Position numbers and translations under genes: made by a program
Assembly: GCA_963740675.1 (NCBI GenBank)
Contig: CAVUFS010000003.1
Location: forward strand, 310,001-374,000
Direction: 5' to 3'
Source of the DNA: CAIKMD01 sp963740675
GTDB lineage: Bacteria; Pseudomonadota; Alphaproteobacteria; ATCC43930; CGMCC-115725
Length of the DNA stretch: 64,000 nt
Shown here: piece by piece, positions 45,870-53,109 of the stretch
Position numbering within the stretch: the first letter of the stretch is position 1
Layout of the letters: each line of letters opens with the position of its first letter
The notes under the pieces: model-generated
What the model saw: only the letters and a program-made list of their open reading frames with translations
Told to the model about the DNA's origin: nothing
The model's database searches: none

Positions 45870-45888
45870 TATATCGTACTACGATATA
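45870..45888. promoter_or_regulatory. Perfect 19-bp palindrome between marR-like and ClC genes
   Basis: TATATCGTA-C-TACGATATA is a perfect inverted repeat around a central C, in the 114-base divergent spacer. It lies 44 bases before the MarR start and 53 bases before the ClC start. Its size and symmetry fit a MarR-dimer operator controlling both genes. Confidence 0.65.
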
Positions 45889-45931
45889 TTTAAAAGTCCG
45901 TCCCGTCGCATAACAGACACAGCATCGAGGC

Positions 45932-46369
45932 ATGAGCGCAAGGGTTAGACGGCCGGCACCGCGCGCGCTAAACGCCGCAGACTACGGACGGCTCGCCGAG
46001 TTCCGCTATGTCTTGCGTCACTTTCTGATTTTCAGCGAGAACGCCGCCTTGGCCGCAGGACTTAGCGCGCAACAGCACCAAGCGTTGCTCGCGATCAAAG
46101 CCGCGCATACCAAGACGCCGGTCACCGCCGGTTTGCTGGCCGAACAACTCGGCATCCGCCATCACAGCGCCGTCGGGCTGATCGACCGCCTCGAAGAGAA
46201 GGCGCTGATCCGGCGGCAGAGGAACGTTGAAGACCGGCGCCAGGTCCTGATTCGGCTGGCGCCCAAAGCCGACCGTTTGCTCGCGCGGCTCTCCGTTGCG
46301 CATCAGCGCGAGCTCAAACGCGTCGCGCCCGTGCTGCGCGGATTGCTCAACCAGCTCACTCGGCCTTGA
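45932..46369 (+). CDS. MarR-family transcriptional regulator
   Basis: A 145-residue winged-helix regulator. The dimerisation helix begins YGRLAEFRYVLRHFLIFSENAALAAGL. The wHTH is VTAGLLAEQLGIRHHSAVGLIDRLEEKALIRRQRNVEDRRQVLIRL, with the canonical DxR wing (EDRRQ). No redox cysteine is present, so it is not of the OhrR type. It faces the ClC gene, and a perfect palindrome lies in between. It probably represses itself and the channel; the inducer is unknown. Confidence 0.88.
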   Translation: MSARVRRPAPRALNAADYGRLAEFRYVLRHFLIFSENAALAAGLSAQQHQALLAIKAAHTKTPVTAGLLAEQLGIRHHSAVGLIDRLEEKALIRRQRNVEDRRQVLIRLAPKADRLLARLSVAHQRELKRVAPVLRGLLNQLTRP

Positions 46370-46495
46370 GTCTAGCACTCAATTTAAGCCTACTCGCCGA
46401 AATTGCGGTGTCTTGCATCTGCAAGTTGCGGCCCCACATGGCAACGATATGCGCGATGATGACATCGGGGATCGCGCTTCCCAGAAAGCCCGGCG

Positions 46496-46723
46496 ATGAA
46501 GTTCTACCGCTGCTATTTTTTGTCGGCGTCGAACGCCATTAAGGACGTGGCCGAGTTCCGTTGCCCCGACGACGCCGAAGCAATCGGACACGCAAGAGAC
46601 CTCCTCAAAAACCTGCCAATCCATCAAGGCTTCGAGTTGTGGGAGGGATCGCGGCACCTCCATCGTGAATTCGCCAATTCCGGGAATGCCCTCAATGACA
46701 ATGCGATCAAGCCGGGCAAATAG
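46496..46723 (+). CDS. Small conserved hypothetical protein
   Basis: A 75-residue protein (MKFYRCYFLSASNAIKDVAEF, then DDAEAIGHARDLLKN and GFELWEGSRHLHRE). This layout (start FYRCYFL, middle DAxAxxxAxxLL, end GFExWxGxRxxHRE) is a common short protein family in rhizobia-like genomes, with no known role. It sits upstream of rpsU on the same strand with a 72-base spacer. Whether it is coexpressed is uncertain. Confidence 0.65.
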   Translation: MKFYRCYFLSASNAIKDVAEFRCPDDAEAIGHARDLLKNLPIHQGFELWEGSRHLHREFANSGNALNDNAIKPGK

Positions 46724-46795
46724 CGTAATATGCACCATTGCGGCGAGTGCAGGATCACTCCATAATCGGACGAGATTTGGACAAAGGAAGGCTCT

Positions 46796-46999
46796 GTGCA
46801 GGTTCTCGTTCGCGACAACAATGTCGACCAGGCGTTGCGGGTTCTCAAAAAGAAGATGCAGCGCGAAGGCATCTTCCGAGAGATGAAGCAGCGGCGCAAT
46901 TATGAGAAGCCTTCCGAACGCCGTGCTCGCGAGAAATCGGATGCCGTCCGGCGCTATCGCAAGATGCTGCGCAAGCGGATGGAGCGCGAGGGCTACTAG
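46796..46999 (+). CDS. rpsU: 30S ribosomal protein S21
   Basis: A 67-residue protein starting with GTG. VQVLVRDNNVDQALRVLKKKMQ, GIFREMKQRRNYEKPSERRARE and RRYRKMLRKRM match the S21 family along the whole length. It binds the small subunit near the Shine-Dalgarno helix of 16S rRNA. It is followed 42 bases later by a strong intrinsic terminator. Confidence 0.97.
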   Translation: MQVLVRDNNVDQALRVLKKKMQREGIFREMKQRRNYEKPSERRAREKSDAVRRYRKMLRKRMEREGY

Positions 47000-47040
47000 T
47001 CACAGATACGGTGCTGCGGCCGCCATCAGCCGCACGAGCA

Positions 47041-47072
47041 GAAAAGCCCCCCGTGCGGGGCTTTTCTCTTTT
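47041..47072 (+). terminator. Rho-independent terminator of rpsU
   Basis: GAAAAGCCCC (47041-47050) pairs with GGGGCTTTTC (47057-47066), followed by TCTTTT. The stem is 10 perfect pairs with a 6-base loop. It lies 42 bases after the rpsU stop. Confidence 0.9.
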
Positions 47073-47154
47073 ACGCGAAGAATATTCGCGCCGTTTTCGA
47101 CGTTCGTATTTTATTAACCTTGTTCCCCGATGCTCCGACGCGTTCGGGGGAATA

Positions 47155-47316
47155 ATGGTCGATCATCTTCGAAACCGGGCGCTCCGCTACCGGGAGCTCG
47201 CCTGCGACATCAACGACGAACACACGCGCGAAGAAATCCTGCGCCTCGCGGCAGAATACGAGCAGCGCGCCGAGCGACTGCCTTCAGTGGACGCCGGAGT
47301 TCAATCCAGCCACTAA
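47155..47316 (+). CDS. Small hypothetical helical protein
   Basis: A 53-residue protein (MVDHLRNRALRYRELACDINDE, then EILRLAAEYEQRAERL) that is likely a helical hairpin. The ATG at 47155 follows a CGGGGGA site. Similar short proteins with RxRELAxxxxD..EEILRLAxEYExxA occur widely in rhizobia-related genomes. The function is unknown. It lies 83 bases after the rpsU terminator and so has its own promoter. Confidence 0.55.
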   Translation: MVDHLRNRALRYRELACDINDEHTREEILRLAAEYEQRAERLPSVDAGVQSSH

Positions 47317-47413
47317 CGTCGCATCACACTCGTCGACAAAAGCGATCGAGCGACACCCCAACAATCAATACATTGGCGTCATCACGTATCAGCCACGGTC
47401 GAGTGGCGGATAT

Positions 47414-47584
47414 TCAATTGGCGCTGGTGCCCCCGACTGCGCCGTCGATGTCTCCATAAGGCATGGGCCCTTGGCTGCATCCCATACCGCCCGGACCACA
47501 GGATGTCTGTCTGTGGTCACTAAGCGCGCTCGATTGGCAAGCTGCGAGCAAGAAGGTCAGCGAAAGCATCATCAGGACACGCAT
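47414..47584 (-). CDS. Very small lipoprotein
   Basis: A 56-residue predicted lipoprotein. The ATG at 47584 has GGAGA upstream. The signal is MRVLMMLSLTFLLAAC with the lipobox LAAC. The mature 40 residues carry two cysteines (SCGPGGMGCSQGP) and no known domain. It lies between the small helical gene and tRNA-Arg, converging on the former. Confidence 0.55.
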   Translation of the reverse strand: MRVLMMLSLTFLLAACQSSALSDHRQTSCGPGGMGCSQGPMPYGDIDGAVGGTSAN

Positions 47585-47756
47585 GAAATCATCTCCGATA
47601 AATCCGGGCACGGCGGTCGGTCCCCCATCGGCGCCATACCCGAGTTTCGCCCTATTGAGACGGCTTGCCAAGCCGTCGCAAGCGAAAGCAGCGGGAGCCG
47701 GCTTTCGCTCTAAAACCTCGGTGCGGCAGCCTTCGCGGCGCCGCGCGTGCAAAGGT

Positions 47757-47832
47757 TGGCGGGCCCTGCTGGGATCGAACCAGCGACCTGCCGCTTAGAA
47801 GGCGGCTGCTCTATCCGCTGAGCTAAGGGCCC
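47757..47832 (-). tRNA. tRNA-Arg (anticodon TCT)
   Basis: On the minus strand the sequence begins GGGCCCTTAGCTCAGCGG and ends AGCAGGGCCCGCCA with CCA encoded. The 7-base acceptor stem GGGCCCT/AGGGCCC is perfect. The anticodon stem GCCGC/GCGGC encloses the loop CTTCTAA, giving TCT. The T arm is GCTGG TTCGATC CCAGC. It reads AGA codons. Confidence 0.96.
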
Positions 47833-47875
47833 TCGCCTGAACCGGCGAATGCTGCGGCGCCGATTTGAGCAGAAA

Positions 47876-47898
47876 GCGCCGGCAAAAGAAACCGGCGC
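47876..47898. repeat. Short GC-rich hairpin downstream/upstream of tRNA-Arg
   Basis: GCGCCGG (47876-47882) and CCGGCGC (47892-47898) pair across an A-rich 9-base loop. It lies in the 236-base spacer 47833-48068, about 45 bases beyond the tRNA 5' end. No T-run follows, so it is not a clear terminator. No gene was seen in this spacer. Confidence 0.4.
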
Positions 47899-48068
47899 GC
47901 GGGTGGTGCCATTTTCCTAGTAGCCAGCCCCTACCGCGTACACGCAGTTTCGAGCCCAACTAAGGTCCTTGCCGGATACGGCATCGCCGTCGCGACCGAT
48001 AAGGTGAGGCCTAATTAGCACATGAAGGTCCATGCCCCGGCATGATCTTCGAAAGGGAGGGCTATCCA

Positions 48069-48467
48069 ATGAATTCACGCATCATACCTGCGTCCATTGG
48101 ACTGATCACTGTTTCGGCAATTGCGACGACCGTCTGGGCCGCCAGCTTTGACGGCACCTATATCGGCAAATCACGGATGACGGGCCAATCCTACTCCGAC
48201 ACCGGCGCCGCCGTGAGCTGCAAGCGAGAATACGACATCAAAATCACGATCGCCGGCAATACGCTGACGGGCGAGAACCTGTCGATCGGCGGCAAGGCTA
48301 CGGGCACCGTACAAAGCGACGGCAGCTTCTTTGCCCAAGGCGGACTCGCCATTCAGACGCAGGCGACCATTCAAGGCAGGATCAGCAACAACGTCATCCG
48401 CGGCAACTATTCCCAAGTGACACGCAACGCGACTTGCACCGGCACGATCGAGGCGACCCGGCGGTAA
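48069..48467 (+). CDS. Secreted protein of unknown function
   Basis: A 132-residue protein with a Sec signal (ASIGLITVSAIATTVWAA). The ATG at 48069 follows GGGAGGG. The mature part is beta-rich with two cysteines (AVSCKREYD and NATCTGTIEA) placed to form a disulfide, and repeated G-T-V/I strands (NTLTGENLSIGG, TGTVQSDGSFFAQGG). No domain is recognised. It precedes the carotenoid-oxygenase remnant on the same strand. Confidence 0.65.
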   Translation: MNSRIIPASIGLITVSAIATTVWAASFDGTYIGKSRMTGQSYSDTGAAVSCKREYDIKITIAGNTLTGENLSIGGKATGTVQSDGSFFAQGGLAIQTQATIQGRISNNVIRGNYSQVTRNATCTGTIEATRR

Positions 48468-48621
48468 GTAAAGCGCGTCCGCGGGCGCCAAGTCGCGCCG
48501 ACGCCTTGATGTATTGCGCGCGATGCGCTTCGCTTCGCGCCGTTGGCGCATGCGACAGGCGCGCAGTGCCGTGCCGTCGGACGGGACCTTGCCGTGAGCC
48601 AGCCATCCCCCGGGCGACGCT

Positions 48622-48830
48622 TTCTCTGAGCCGATCGTCGTTCCACGGCATGCAATGGCCGACGAGGGCGACGGCTATTTGCTGGCGACGATGTATCGCG
48701 CTAACGAGCGCCGCAGCGATCTGGCGATCTTCGATCCGTCCGCGCTTCCGCGCTTGAGAAAGGGCCGATCGACGTTGCCGAGTTCGCGCATCACGTGCCG
48801 CTGGGCTTTCATGGGAACTGGCGCGGCGCG
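48622..48830 (+). pseudogene. Carotenoid oxygenase (RPE65 family) C-terminal remnant
   Basis: A short stretch encodes the C-terminal end of a carotenoid cleavage dioxygenase: FSEPIVVPR at 48622, ADEGDGYLLATMYRANERRSDLAIFD, then, one frame over, VAEFAHHVPLGFHGNW ending near 48821. FHGNW carries the last iron-binding histidine of the family. A one-base loss near 48740-48756 is needed to join the frames, and the rest of the gene is absent upstream. It is a decayed fragment. The DUF1801-like gene follows directly. Confidence 0.7.
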
Positions 48831-48864
48831 ACGTCAAACACAAGCCGAAGGAGTTGCGAGCCGT

Positions 48865-49302
48865 ATGAAGCAGAGCGCGACGACGAAAAAGAGCGCCGTG
48901 GCGAAAAAGAGTCCAACAAAGAAGAATGCGACTGCGAAAAGCGCGTCCCCTTCCCGCTTGATCGACGCGCGGATCAAGGAGCTCGGCGATTGGCGCGGCG
49001 AGACGCTTGCCCGCGTTCGTGCGCTCATCAAGCAAGCGTACCCAGAGGTGATCGAGGAGTGGAAATGGCGCGGTGTGCCGGTCTGGTATCGCGACGGCAT
49101 GATCTGCACCGGCGAGACTTATAAAAGCGTCGTGAAGCTGACTTTCGCCAAGGGCGCAGCGCTCAAGGACCCGTCAAAGCTGTTTAATTCGAGCCTCGAC
49201 GGCAACGTCCGGCGTGCCATCGATATCCATGAAGGCGAGAGGATCGATGAGAAAGCGTTGAAGGCGCTCATTCGCGCTGCCATCGTGCTGAATCAGTCCT
49301 GA
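48865..49302 (+). CDS. DUF1801-like protein with lysine-rich tail
   Basis: A 145-residue protein. The first 35 residues are lysine/alanine/serine-rich (ATTKKSAVAKKSPTKKNATA), like a nucleic-acid-binding tail. A compact DUF1801/YdhG-like domain follows: RVRALIKQAYPEVIEEWKWRGVPVWYRDGMICTG, YKSVVKLTFAKGAALKDPSKLFNSS. The function of the family is not known. The upstream part of the same open frame belongs to the oxygenase remnant, so the ATG at 48865 is chosen at the domain boundary. Confidence 0.7.
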   Translation: MKQSATTKKSAVAKKSPTKKNATAKSASPSRLIDARIKELGDWRGETLARVRALIKQAYPEVIEEWKWRGVPVWYRDGMICTGETYKSVVKLTFAKGAALKDPSKLFNSSLDGNVRRAIDIHEGERIDEKALKALIRAAIVLNQS

Positions 49303-49326
49303 GACCGACGTTAGAGAGCGTCCGTC

Positions 49327-49761
49327 TCACTCAAGATAGACGGAGCGGCTCGACATCAACTTTCCGCCCCAATCGGCTGGATCGACATTCGCGATCGTCT
49401 GGGAAAACGTCCAGCGATGACCCGCCAAATCAAAGCATGTGTATTGGCGCTCGCCATAAGGGAAGTCCGCAAGATCCTGAACAATGCGGGCACCATGCTG
49501 AACTGCTCGCGACAGATGTGCTTCGATCCTATCAACTCTTACCATCACCGAATGTCCCCGTCCCAGGACGCTTCCCGCGCCTTCGCTCTTCGCGACCACG
49601 ATCGCACCGCTGCCGAATTGCAGTTGAGCTCTGTGATCGCCAATCAACAGCCGCACTTCGAATTCGAATGCGTCCTCGAGCCATTTCACGGCGGCGTGGA
49701 CGTCCGGATACTCCAAGACGGGGATGATCATCGCTCTCGGCATCGATAGATTCGTCTGCAT
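49327..49761 (-). CDS. VOC-superfamily (glyoxalase/bleomycin-resistance-like) protein
   Basis: A 144-residue protein of the vicinal oxygen chelate fold, with VLEYPDVHAAVKWLEDAFEFEVRLLIGDHRAQLQFG, HSVMVRVDRIEAHLSRAVQHGARIV and YTCFDLAGHRWTFSQ. The candidate metal ligands are less regular than in glyoxalase I, so the enzyme activity is unclear. The ATG at 49761 follows GAAGGGA. It lies 31 bases after the end of the serine hydrolase gene on the same strand. Confidence 0.75.
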   Translation of the reverse strand: MQTNLSMPRAMIIPVLEYPDVHAAVKWLEDAFEFEVRLLIGDHRAQLQFGSGAIVVAKSEGAGSVLGRGHSVMVRVDRIEAHLSRAVQHGARIVQDLADFPYGERQYTCFDLAGHRWTFSQTIANVDPADWGGKLMSSRSVYLE

Positions 49762-49792
49762 CAGAAATCCCTTCGCGATTTTGTCTGGAGTC

Positions 49793-50935
49793 CTAGCGCG
49801 CATCAGCCGTACTGCCGGCAAGAACGAGCCGTCGCGCCATCAGGAGATGCGGCAGGATCTGCTGTGAGCGATCCTTCAAAAAGAAGATGCCGTAGACATT
49901 GCTCTCCCGGTCGATCCATGGGAAGGCGCCGAATGCGCCGGGGCTCGATACCAATGTGCAGTGTCCGCGGGCAATCCATTCCTCGCACCAATTGCCGAGC
50001 GCGTATTGCACGCCGCCGACCACACCCGGCGGCAGGTATGCCATCGGCTTGCCGATCGTCTGCGCCGTTTCCATGTCGTCCACCGCTTTCTCGGACAAGA
50101 TACGCTTGCCCTGATAAAGCCCGTGCTGGTCGATCATGGTGAGGAAGCGCATGTAGTCTTCCGCCGTCGTGACGGCACCACCCTGCAGTAGTGGATTGGT
50201 CACCGCGGCCGCGGGAACACCGTGATCGGGCAGATGCGTCCAATAGGTATGCGTCATGCCCAGCGGTGTTGCTAGGCGTTCGGCAAAGAGGTCCGACCAT
50301 TTCCGGTGCGTGACCGCCTCGACCATCGCGCCCGCGACCTGAAAGCTCGGCCCGCCATATTTGAAGACCGCACCAGGCGGGTTCTCGAGCGGCCGCGCGG
50401 CGATGAGCGCGGCCGATTGCGCCAGCGTAATGCGGGGATCTTGCCGTACATCGACCAAGCTTTCGAGACTGCCCTGGCCCGAGGTCTGCGCCAGCAACTC
50501 GCGCAGCGTCGTCTTGGCAGCCTCGCCCTTGAACGCCGACACATAGCGCGAAATCGGCGCGTCGAGCGAAAGCTTGCCTTCGTCGACGACTGTCATGACA
50601 AGCGCCGTCGTCAGCCATTTCGAGGCCGATGCGACCTCGTATTCCGTCTCCGGTGCGATCTGCCCAACGTCGAGACGATAGAGCAAGCGATCGCCTTTCA
50701 TGACAATCGCCGTCACGCCCGGCGCGCCTTGCTGGACAATCGCGTCGAGCTCGGCCCGTAGCGCCGCCGGCGGTTGGACGACATCTTGCACCGGCGGCGC
50801 GGTCGTCGATTTTGCGGGGGTCTCCTGTGTCGCGTTCGACTGCTTCTGCATCCGTTTCGCCATCCGCAGCGGAATGCCGATGCAACCCGTCAATACGAGG
50901 GCAACCGACGCCAACAAAAATACTCGCTTCAACAT
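49793..50935 (-). CDS. Class C beta-lactamase-fold serine hydrolase, lipoprotein
   Basis: A 380-residue predicted lipoprotein (VALVLTGC lipobox). The catalytic SxxK is in VASASKWLTTALVM. A YxN-like YGGPSFQ follows in place of the usual YSN. Downstream landmarks are GLYQGKRILSEKAVDDM and the substrate-binding HCTLVSSPGAFGAFPW region. It is of the EstB/penicillin-binding-protein-like group and may hydrolyse esters or D-peptides in the periplasm; beta-lactamase activity is not implied. The N-terminal linker after the lipobox is basic and Thr/Pro-rich. Confidence 0.82.
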   Translation of the reverse strand: MLKRVFLLASVALVLTGCIGIPLRMAKRMQKQSNATQETPAKSTTAPPVQDVVQPPAALRAELDAIVQQGAPGVTAIVMKGDRLLYRLDVGQIAPETEYEVASASKWLTTALVMTVVDEGKLSLDAPISRYVSAFKGEAAKTTLRELLAQTSGQGSLESLVDVRQDPRITLAQSAALIAARPLENPPGAVFKYGGPSFQVAGAMVEAVTHRKWSDLFAERLATPLGMTHTYWTHLPDHGVPAAAVTNPLLQGGAVTTAEDYMRFLTMIDQHGLYQGKRILSEKAVDDMETAQTIGKPMAYLPPGVVGGVQYALGNWCEEWIARGHCTLVSSPGAFGAFPWIDRESNVYGIFFLKDRSQQILPHLLMARRLVLAGSTADAR

Positions 50936-51318
50936 CGGCAGCGATCACCAATTCCGCGTAAAGCTTTGGCCATTGGCCCGGTTTGCGTGAACGAGCCGCC
51001 TTCGCCCGGCGTGCGGGTCAAGGTTCGCGTCGCCGTGTTGCCATTGAAGCCCGTAACCGTGCGGTTGTCGGTAATCGTGCCGTCGTTGACGCTGCGATTA
51101 AAGGAATTTATCGCTGTCTTGCCGTTGGGACCGGTCGTCGTGAAGGTGCGGCCGACATTGCCGCCGCCATTGTTATAAGACGTAACGCTGCGATCGTAAG
51201 TACGGCCGCCGCGACCGGTATAGGACCAACTGCGTGCATCGGCGACCGAAGCGAAAGCGAGCACGGAAGCCGTAGCGACGACGCCGGCCGCGAGCATGCG
51301 ATGTCGGAAGTAAGACAT
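50929..51318 (-). CDS. Secreted Gly/Thr/Asn-rich protein
   Basis: A 129-residue protein with a Sec signal (LAAGVVATASVLAFASVADARS). The mature part is low-complexity, rich in Gly, Thr, Asn and Arg (YTGRGGRTYDRSVTSYNNGG, TGFNGNTATRTLTRTPG). No cysteine pairs occur until the very end. The ATG at 51318 is chosen at the signal start. It overlaps the start of the serine hydrolase gene by 7 bases. The function is unknown. Confidence 0.6.
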   Translation of the reverse strand: MSYFRHRMLAAGVVATASVLAFASVADARSWSYTGRGGRTYDRSVTSYNNGGGNVGRTFTTTGPNGKTAINSFNRSVNDGTITDNRTVTGFNGNTATRTLTRTPGEGGSFTQTGPMAKALRGIGDRCRC

Positions 51319-51413
51319 GATCTGACTCCTGTAACGATATGGATGCGGAGCCATCTGCCCCGCTCAATCGTGATACGGAGCCGCCTGCGAAAATTTCCGC
51401 GATCGATTGTCGA

Positions 51414-51896
51414 TTATTGTCTTGGCGCGCCGAGCCGGTATTGCGCCAATGTACGGCGTCCTTCATCGGACATTTCCGGGAGCACGCCGATCAGCGTCTC
51501 TTGGATGGCGGCGCCGATCTTTTGCCGAGCATCGCGCGAGATCAGCATATCCGCTTGCGTCTTGGCGAGATCGAAAGGCTGTTGCGCGATATCGGCCCTC
51601 ACTTGATCGACCGCCGCGAGCGATTGCCGGTTGAGCGTCGCCAATTCTGGCAAGCGCGCGATGAAGGCATCGCGCAACATCTCGCCATCCTTGGACGGCA
51701 GGTTCGCGATGATCTCGCGCAAGACCGCGCGCATTGAGGTCGCCGCGCCACCGCCATCGGTTTCGATAAGAGCGCCCCGCGCGACGCGATTGTGCCACAG
51801 ACGCTCGCCGATAAAGGCCACGCCGAACAGATTGACGATGAGCGAAATCGCAAGCGCGAGCTGAACGGCACGCCGCGTTGAGAAAGAGATCGACAT
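51414..51896 (-). CDS. Periplasmic metal-sensor-like protein (Metal_resist/CnrX type)
   Basis: A 160-residue protein with one N-terminal membrane anchor (LALAISLIVNLFGVAFIG) and a periplasmic four-helix hooked-hairpin pattern: LREIIANLPSKDGEMLRDAF, AVDQVRADIAQQPFDLAKTQADML and LPEMSDEGRRTLAQYRL. This matches the Metal_resist family of CnrX/ZraP-like proteins. With a TGATG overlap to the predicted anti-sigma gene, it is the third gene of a sigma / anti-sigma / sensor operon. Obvious metal ligands are few, so the signal may be metal or envelope stress. Confidence 0.8.
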   Translation of the reverse strand: MSISFSTRRAVQLALAISLIVNLFGVAFIGERLWHNRVARGALIETDGGGAATSMRAVLREIIANLPSKDGEMLRDAFIARLPELATLNRQSLAAVDQVRADIAQQPFDLAKTQADMLISRDARQKIGAAIQETLIGVLPEMSDEGRRTLAQYRLGAPRQ

Positions 51897-52330
51897 CAGA
51901 GCAGATCCTCGACGGAAATCGCCGGCCCGCCCAACAACGTCGAGATCGCGTAATTTCCCGGCGCAGCCGTCCGTGGCAAATCGGCACCGAGTATCGCACC
52001 GCTCAGCCATCCTGCGAGCAACGCCGTGGCGGCGATAGCACCGGCCGGCTTTGAGAACAGCCATCGCCAATCGAAGGAAAAGGCCGGCGGTTGCGTGCGA
52101 ATGCGGCGCAGCGCGTGATTGACGATGGCATTCTGCCGTGCCGGATCAACGGCGATGTTGTCGCGATCGTGGCGAAACAGGGTGTCGAGCGCCCTCGCCG
52201 CCTCCCATTTTTCTCGTCCTGTTTCGGAGGTGCGGAGAAACGCGGTGCCCGCGTCGCGCTGCTCGGCCGGCCAGCGTTCCAGATCGGCACCGTAGGTGCT
52301 CAGCAGCGTCGTGAATTCTTCGATGGTCAT
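51896..52330 (-). CDS. Predicted membrane anti-sigma factor
   Basis: A 144-residue protein. The N-terminal 75 residues are cytoplasmic and helical (FTTLLSTYGADLERWPAEQR, EKWEAARALDTLFR). One transmembrane helix follows (AGAIAATALLAGWLSGAILG, about residues 95-115), then a short periplasmic tail. No zinc motif (HxxxCxxC) is present. It overlaps the sigma factor by 4 bases upstream and the sensor by 1 base downstream. By position and topology it is a membrane anti-sigma factor that holds the ECF factor until a periplasmic signal arrives. Confidence 0.72.
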   Translation of the reverse strand: MTIEEFTTLLSTYGADLERWPAEQRDAGTAFLRTSETGREKWEAARALDTLFRHDRDNIAVDPARQNAIVNHALRRIRTQPPAFSFDWRWLFSKPAGAIAATALLAGWLSGAILGADLPRTAAPGNYAISTLLGGPAISVEDLL

Positions 52331-52905
52331 GATGGATTGGCTTTCGCGAGGGTGATGGTGTCGTCCATGAGCGCTTGAACCGCCTGGCGCGAGCGATGAA
52401 GCAAGGACCAGAAGGCGCGCAGGCTGATATCGAGGATGGCGGCCGCTTCCTCGCCGCTGCAGTCCTCGTAATAGAACAGTGTCAGGGCGGCGCGCTGACG
52501 CGGCTGCAGTCCATCCATCGCCGCGGCTAGCCGCGTCAGCTCGTGCGAGCGCGTTAGCGCTTCCGGCGCACTGGGCGCAGGATCGGCGACTTCCATCGCC
52601 TGATCGAGCGGCAAGGTCGGCTGGCGCCGCAGGCGATCGATGCAAAGACGGTACACAATCGTATAAATCCAGGTGCTGAGGCGGGCGCGCTCGCGCTGCC
52701 AACGCCCCGCATGTTTCCAAATCCGCAGCAGCGCCTCTTGCACGACGTCATCGGCCTCGAGCGTTGAGCCAAGAGTCTTTTCCGCCAGCCGCAGCATGCG
52801 GGCGAGATGACGCTCGGCGAGCAACCGCAGCGCGCCTTCATCGCCTTGAGCTATCAGGGTCATCAGCGCCTCGTCGCTGAAATTCTCGGTCAACGCCACT
52901 CTCAC
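52327..52905 (-). CDS. ECF sigma factor
   Basis: A 192-residue sigma factor starting with GTG. Region 2 has LAERHLARMLRLAEKTLGSTLEADDVVQEALLRIWKHA and LSTWIYTIVYRLCIDRLRR. Region 4 has LQPRQRAALTLFYYEDCSGEEAAAILDISLRAFWSLLHRSRQAV. It is cotranscribed with the anti-sigma gene (ATGA overlap). A GGAAAC-N15-CGTATC sequence upstream on the same strand looks like an autoregulatory promoter. The organism-level role is likely response to metal or envelope stress. Confidence 0.9.
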   Translation of the reverse strand: MRVALTENFSDEALMTLIAQGDEGALRLLAERHLARMLRLAEKTLGSTLEADDVVQEALLRIWKHAGRWQRERARLSTWIYTIVYRLCIDRLRRQPTLPLDQAMEVADPAPSAPEALTRSHELTRLAAAMDGLQPRQRAALTLFYYEDCSGEEAAAILDISLRAFWSLLHRSRQAVQALMDDTITLAKANPS

Positions 52906-52991
52906 TCAATCGCGACACAACAGGGCGGCATGCCGTGATCGCCCGGCCGAGCGATGCGCCGCCAACGCCACGCGCCCGGGAATGCGTAACT

Positions 52992-53018
52992 GATACGGCG
53001 GTGGCCCGGTAAGTTTCC
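52992..53018 (-). promoter_or_regulatory. ECF-type promoter of the sigma/anti-sigma/sensor operon
   Basis: On the minus strand GGAAAC (53018-53013), 15 bases, then CGTATC (52997-52992), about 86 bases before the sigma gene start. It is identical in both elements and spacing to the opposing site at 53053-53079, and matches the GGAAC/CGT pattern of ECF promoters. Confidence 0.72.
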
Positions 53019-53052
53019 GGCCGCCCCGCGAAAATTTTTCGCTGTCCCGATC

Positions 53053-53079
53053 GGAAACTCCTTCGACCAGACCCGTATC
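53053..53079 (+). promoter_or_regulatory. ECF-type promoter facing the secreted-protein genes
   Basis: GGAAAC (53053-53058), 15 bases, CGTATC (53074-53079), ending 30 bases before the ATG at 53110. It is the twin of the minus-strand site at 52992-53018, so both are likely used by the sigma factor encoded next door. Confidence 0.72.
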
Positions 53080-53109
53080 ACCACCGTCACGACAGCAAGA
53101 TAGGTCAAA

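Noticed and set aside
47011..47154. Longer reading frame ahead of the small helical gene, through the rpsU terminator
   Set aside because: The extension crosses an intrinsic terminator and has no family-like sequence.
49793..50935. Antibiotic-resistance beta-lactamase
   Set aside because: SxxK is present, but the YxN motif is altered and the protein is a lipoprotein of the esterase/PBP-like group, so resistance cannot be claimed.
52500..52905. Full-length antisense reading frames over the sigma gene
   Set aside because: They lack family similarity and are shadows of the GC-rich coding strand.
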